DNA of 64,000 nucleotides, taken from NCBI GenBank assembly GCA_023846275.1, contig CM043871.1, positions 31,712,569 through 31,776,568 of the forward strand. The letters run 5' to 3'. Position numbers and translations under genes: made by a program. The DNA is from Vanilla planifolia (lineage: Eukaryota > Streptophyta > Magnoliopsida > Asparagales > Orchidaceae). A model generated the notes under the pieces. It ran no database searches, had not been told where the DNA came from, and saw only the letters and a program-made list of their open reading frames with translations. Shown piece by piece: positions 62,601-64,000 of this stretch (position 1 is its first letter; each line of letters begins with the position of its first letter).

Positions 62601-64000
62601 CATTATTGCATCTTTTTTTGCTCTAAAAGGTTCTAAAAATCAACTGGCACATATGTCTTCAAAGGAGGTATGCTTATCTTTGATTCATTCAAAATCTCAA
62701 GCTTTAATAATGTTTATGGGAATAGTAGATACAATTGTCTATGTTGAAAACAACTAACCATGACGAATCTTTAGCATTTGCATTGCAGCTTCTAACTATC
62801 AATTAATATTTCTTAAAAATTTTGGACTAAGGAATGTTAATTTTTTCATCTTGCCTGCTCATGATACTGTAACTACATAACAGCTAATAGTGGCGTTACA
62901 ATAAACATTGTTTGGACAACTATGTTGGATTTAGTTTGCATTGAGATTCCTCTTTGTTTTGCTATTTTGGCAAATAGGTCCTTTTGTTTTGAATGATTTT
63001 GGCTTATTAAATTTCTTTGGGTAATATTCATTTTGAACTCTCACTTTTTACTTCTAGTAAAATACTTTATGACTTAAATCTGGTTAAATTACATAAAACT
63101 TTTTTACTGGGCCCTTATTTTTAAGGATTTGACAAAAAATTTTGACATGATACCCAAAATTGTGAGTCTCTAAAACTTGATTGGACAAGATTTATAAGCA
63201 TATTTGATACAATGTCTTTTAGTGATGGAAATCAAGAATTGTTTTAAAAGTGTTTGTGCTTGCATGTTGGGTGACGTTGGAAGCTAGTTAAATGTTAGTA
63301 AGATTTTGAGTGTGATTGATGATGTATTAATGAAGCTGGTAATTTTGGAAGCACTAAAGGATTCATATACCATTATCTATAAATATTGAATTACTGTATA
63401 TGTTATTATGTATGATTTCAACATACTATGAATTTATAATGTATAGCTTTGATTTCCTTATGTTTTATTTTGTTTTTAATTTTAAACAATTATGACTTAT
63501 TAAGTTTCCTTGGATAGTATTCATCTTGGGCTTTGCTTATATTTTTCAAGTCCTATCACTTTTGTTCCTGAGTTTTTGAATTTTGAGAGAAAAGTTTTTT
63601 TTATTTTTTATTTTTATGTTAATTAAGTATTCTAAAATGAAATTCATAGTCTTACCCACAAGTTGCCAGTTGGTTAGAGTTAAAATGAAATAAACAATGA
63701 CAAAAGCTACAAAGGAGAAAGGATATGTATGTTTTAAATTGTTGAGTGCCGTCTCAGTCCCATCATAGCACTTCGCACATGTCTTGCTATTTCCCTTTTC
63801 TCATGCATCCTCTACCATCTTTTTGATCTTCCTTGTATATTTTTAGATTTCGTTTGGGATTTATAATTATTAGTTAGTGTCCTTAGGGTTTCCGGCAACC
63901 ATCTTGCAGGTTGAATATAAGTGAGGATTTCTACGCATATGAGGGAAGAAATTACCTATTTAATTAACTTCATTTGTCTTTTGATTTTTACTTTGCAGCG
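44617..64000 (+). CDS. SFT2: SFT2-type vesicle transport protein (5' part, gene leaves the window)
   Basis: Four-helix membrane protein of the SFT2/GOT1 group, acting in vesicle fusion with the Golgi by family knowledge. Exon 1 is 44617-44813 (197 nt), exon 2 is 62400-62667 (268 nt), and exon 3 starts at 63999 with the last two bases of the window after a TTTGCAG acceptor. Phases agree: AACGT|A restores valine at the first junction and the second is between codons. The visible 155 codons read MQTAQAWFTGGPT, SLLADWNSYA, FDIEAAVRTANDKVSGTFNV, then SVRELPGSF, GKALMYFGLLLASG, two hydrophobic helices and KGSKNQLAHMSSKE. The plant homologues I know continue with RLPF, and CG at 63999 fits that arginine. 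Roughly one third of the protein is missing to the right. The outstanding oddity is the 17,586-bp first intron, full of transposon remnants. Confidence 0.92.
44814..49500 (+). other. Left part of SFT2 intron 1
   Basis: No gene recognised. Short frames (for example 47279-47488) lack homology features, and the sequence is probably decayed repeats. Confidence 0.5.
49557..50475. repeat. Tandem duplication, about 460-bp period, in SFT2 intron 1
   Basis: Copies at about 49557-50016 and 50017-50475 share AAAAGAATGATATAATAGAG, GTGTCATGCCTTTGGG, AATTCATGACATTG, CTAGCATCTCTACATCACTATCA, TTTGTATACAATTTAGGCTAAGCA and CAAATATTGTTGCCATTG. They differ by a few percent, clearly less than the 1.2 kb duplication at 28-30 kb. 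A plus frame contains YCCHCKFYG, vaguely like a degenerate retroviral-type zinc knuckle. Confidence 0.85.
50615..50820. repeat. Tandem duplication, about 96-bp period, in SFT2 intron 1
   Basis: Two copies of a segment containing ATTGAAATAATCAT.AGGAGG, TTTGTGTTTGCATA and AAGTGTTTTGAGATATCATG; the ATTGA landmark occurs at 50626 and 50722. They lie just before solo LTR B. Confidence 0.85.
50881..52695 (+). mobile_element. Solo LTR B (1815 bp), same family as LTR A, opposite orientation
   Basis: Begins TGTTACACCC at 50881 and ends CACTTCA at 52695. It is flanked by the 5-bp direct repeat TACCC at 50876-50880 and 52696-52700. It matches LTR A (40962-42901, minus) along its length, including the ends, the GC-rich core with CGAACGGC motifs, the TATAAATA box (52084-52091) and the homopolymer tract (14 C at 52649-52662). 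No primer-binding site or polyprotein follows, so it is a solo LTR. It lies in the SFT2 intron in sense orientation. Any open frames inside it are not supported as genes. Confidence 0.92.
52084..52091 (+). promoter_or_regulatory. TATA box inside solo LTR B
   Basis: TATAAATA preceded by GCTC, conserved in position with LTR A. As the LTR is in sense with SFT2, it could act as an intronic cryptic promoter. Confidence 0.6.
53250..54150 (+). pseudogene. Degraded Ty3/gypsy reverse transcriptase / RNase H remnant
   Basis: Plus-strand frames, broken by stops and at least one frameshift, show landmarks of a gypsy polyprotein in order: KKDDSW followed by a DY.AL block (from about 53258), LFEWLFMPF (about 53440), the polymerase box as FLILDDILIYNNDLNE (about 53540-53590), NLKKCEFG one frame over (about 53645), and a weak RNase H-like DAY.SG (about 54040). 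The catalytic YXDD motif reads LDD here. In-frame stops and shifts show it is long dead. Confidence 0.7.
54402..54875 (-). pseudogene. LINE ORF2 endonuclease-like remnant with internal duplication
   Basis: A 157-codon minus frame. Its C-terminal third has a basic/hydrophobic block followed by NHCPLL, resembling the SDHCPLL motif that closes the apurinic endonuclease domain of plant LINE ORF2. Two copies of a segment with GISIVSFLNL and IVFMTS, resembling the GDFN..L region, result from a 129-bp tandem duplication. It lies downstream, in the minus direction, of an ORF1-like remnant at 55960-56240, the right order for a LINE. Key residues are altered, so it is inactive. Confidence 0.45.
54553..54810. 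repeat. Tandem duplication, 129-bp period
   Basis: Copies at 54553-54681 and 54682-54810 share AATATTAGGTGAAAGAAGA, TGGAGGTCATGAAAACAATGG and AGGTTGAGAAATGATACAAT with few differences. The period is a multiple of three, so the minus frame stays open. Confidence 0.9.
55960..56240 (-). pseudogene. LINE ORF1 (DUF4283-like) remnant
   Basis: On the minus strand a frame with stops contains FLLQFTKRND, then about eight residues later GPWFVTRQIF, matching the F(L/V)..F....D...(V/A)...GPWF pattern of the DUF4283 domain in plant LINE ORF1 proteins. The next 70 residues have the W(V)R..LP-like region in decayed form. Related, more decayed sequence may extend to about 57500 upstream. Confidence 0.55.
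56250..57877. other. SFT2 intron sequence, probably decayed LINE
   Basis: No clear domain. Minus-strand frames are rich in Ser/Lys and lie directly upstream of the ORF1-like remnant, so this could be the rest of the LINE, but nothing is recognisable enough to call. Confidence 0.3.
57878..59694 (-). mobile_element. Diverged LTR-like element C, related to LTRs A and B
   Basis: Starts TGAAGTTG at 57878, like LTR A (TGAAGTGATT at 40962), followed 31 bases later by ACAAGAG, 15 G (57909-57923) and TGAATTG. It then shares TTTCAAGTGGTTCG, CTAC(G/A)TCCACCCCC and TTAGTCCCACA with LTR A in the same order, and has a GC-rich core near 59030-59250. The right end is tentative, at a TGTAACA (59688-59694) like the end of LTR A. 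No target duplication was found, so the right boundary is uncertain. Orientation matches LTR A. Confidence 0.55.
59700..62399 (+). other. Right part of SFT2 intron 1
   Basis: AT-rich, T-rich intron sequence typical of plant introns. Apart from the tRNA-like fragment, no gene or repeat was recognised. Confidence 0.5.
60228..60298 (-). repeat. Degenerate tRNA-derived fragment
   Basis: The minus strand reads TATGATAGAGCACTTAAC, then TTAACAAGTGAGGGACTTGG and GTTTGAATTTT, resembling the D arm (A box), anticodon arm and B box of a tRNA. The acceptor stem does not pair and the T arm is mutated. It is a tRNA pseudogene or the head of a SINE, not a functional tRNA. Confidence 0.45.
62668..63998 (+). 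other. SFT2 intron 2
   Basis: Donor GTATGC at 62668, acceptor TTTGCAG ending at 63998. AT-rich, with no internal feature recognised. Confidence 0.8.

Overview
This window is nuclear DNA from a flowering plant. Every gene is split by GT-AG introns, the protein families have plant architectures, non-coding DNA is very AT-rich, and the repeats are plant-type LTR retrotransposon, LINE and SINE remnants. Very long introns (6.8 kb and 17.6 kb) suggest an intron-expanded genome. A monocot or magnoliid is possible, but the sequence alone does not settle the lineage. Nothing looks prokaryotic, and no CRISPR array or operon is present.

Layout. Positions 1-4011 (+) hold the last five coding exons of an Enhancer-of-polycomb-like (EPL1) chromatin protein. 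Positions 5181-17627 (+) hold a complete five-exon PP2C phosphatase (525 codons before the stop) with a glycine-2 myristoylation-type start and a 6.8 kb first intron. Positions 18828-21928 (+) hold a two-exon TMEM245/AI-2E-type membrane protein of 652 residues. It runs convergently into a seven-exon oligopeptide transporter (OPT family, 736 residues) at 26793-22334 (-). A repeat-rich stretch follows, including a tandem duplication of about 1.2 kb. At 32465-32067 (-) lies a small intronless secreted proline-rich protein containing three perfect 27-bp repeats. From 33 to 44 kb is a retrotransposon graveyard. At 44617 (+) begins an SFT2-type vesicle transport gene whose first intron is 17.6 kb long; its second exon is at 62400-62667, and the first two bases of its third exon are the last two bases of the window.

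The genes are unrelated housekeeping functions (chromatin, phosphatase signalling, membrane transport, Golgi traffic, cell wall) and do not form a pathway. I found no convincing new biological system. The most informative structures are mobile: two solo LTRs of one large LTR family (40962-42901 and 50881-52695) in opposite orientations, each with an intact 5-bp target duplication; a third, more diverged relative (about 57878-59694); a shared poly-G/poly-C tract at a fixed distance from the LTR end; and decayed Ty3/gypsy and LINE coding remnants, partly nested, inside the SFT2 intron.

All exon boundaries were set by hand from splice dinucleotides, reading-phase continuity and family resemblance. 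No alignment or database search was run.
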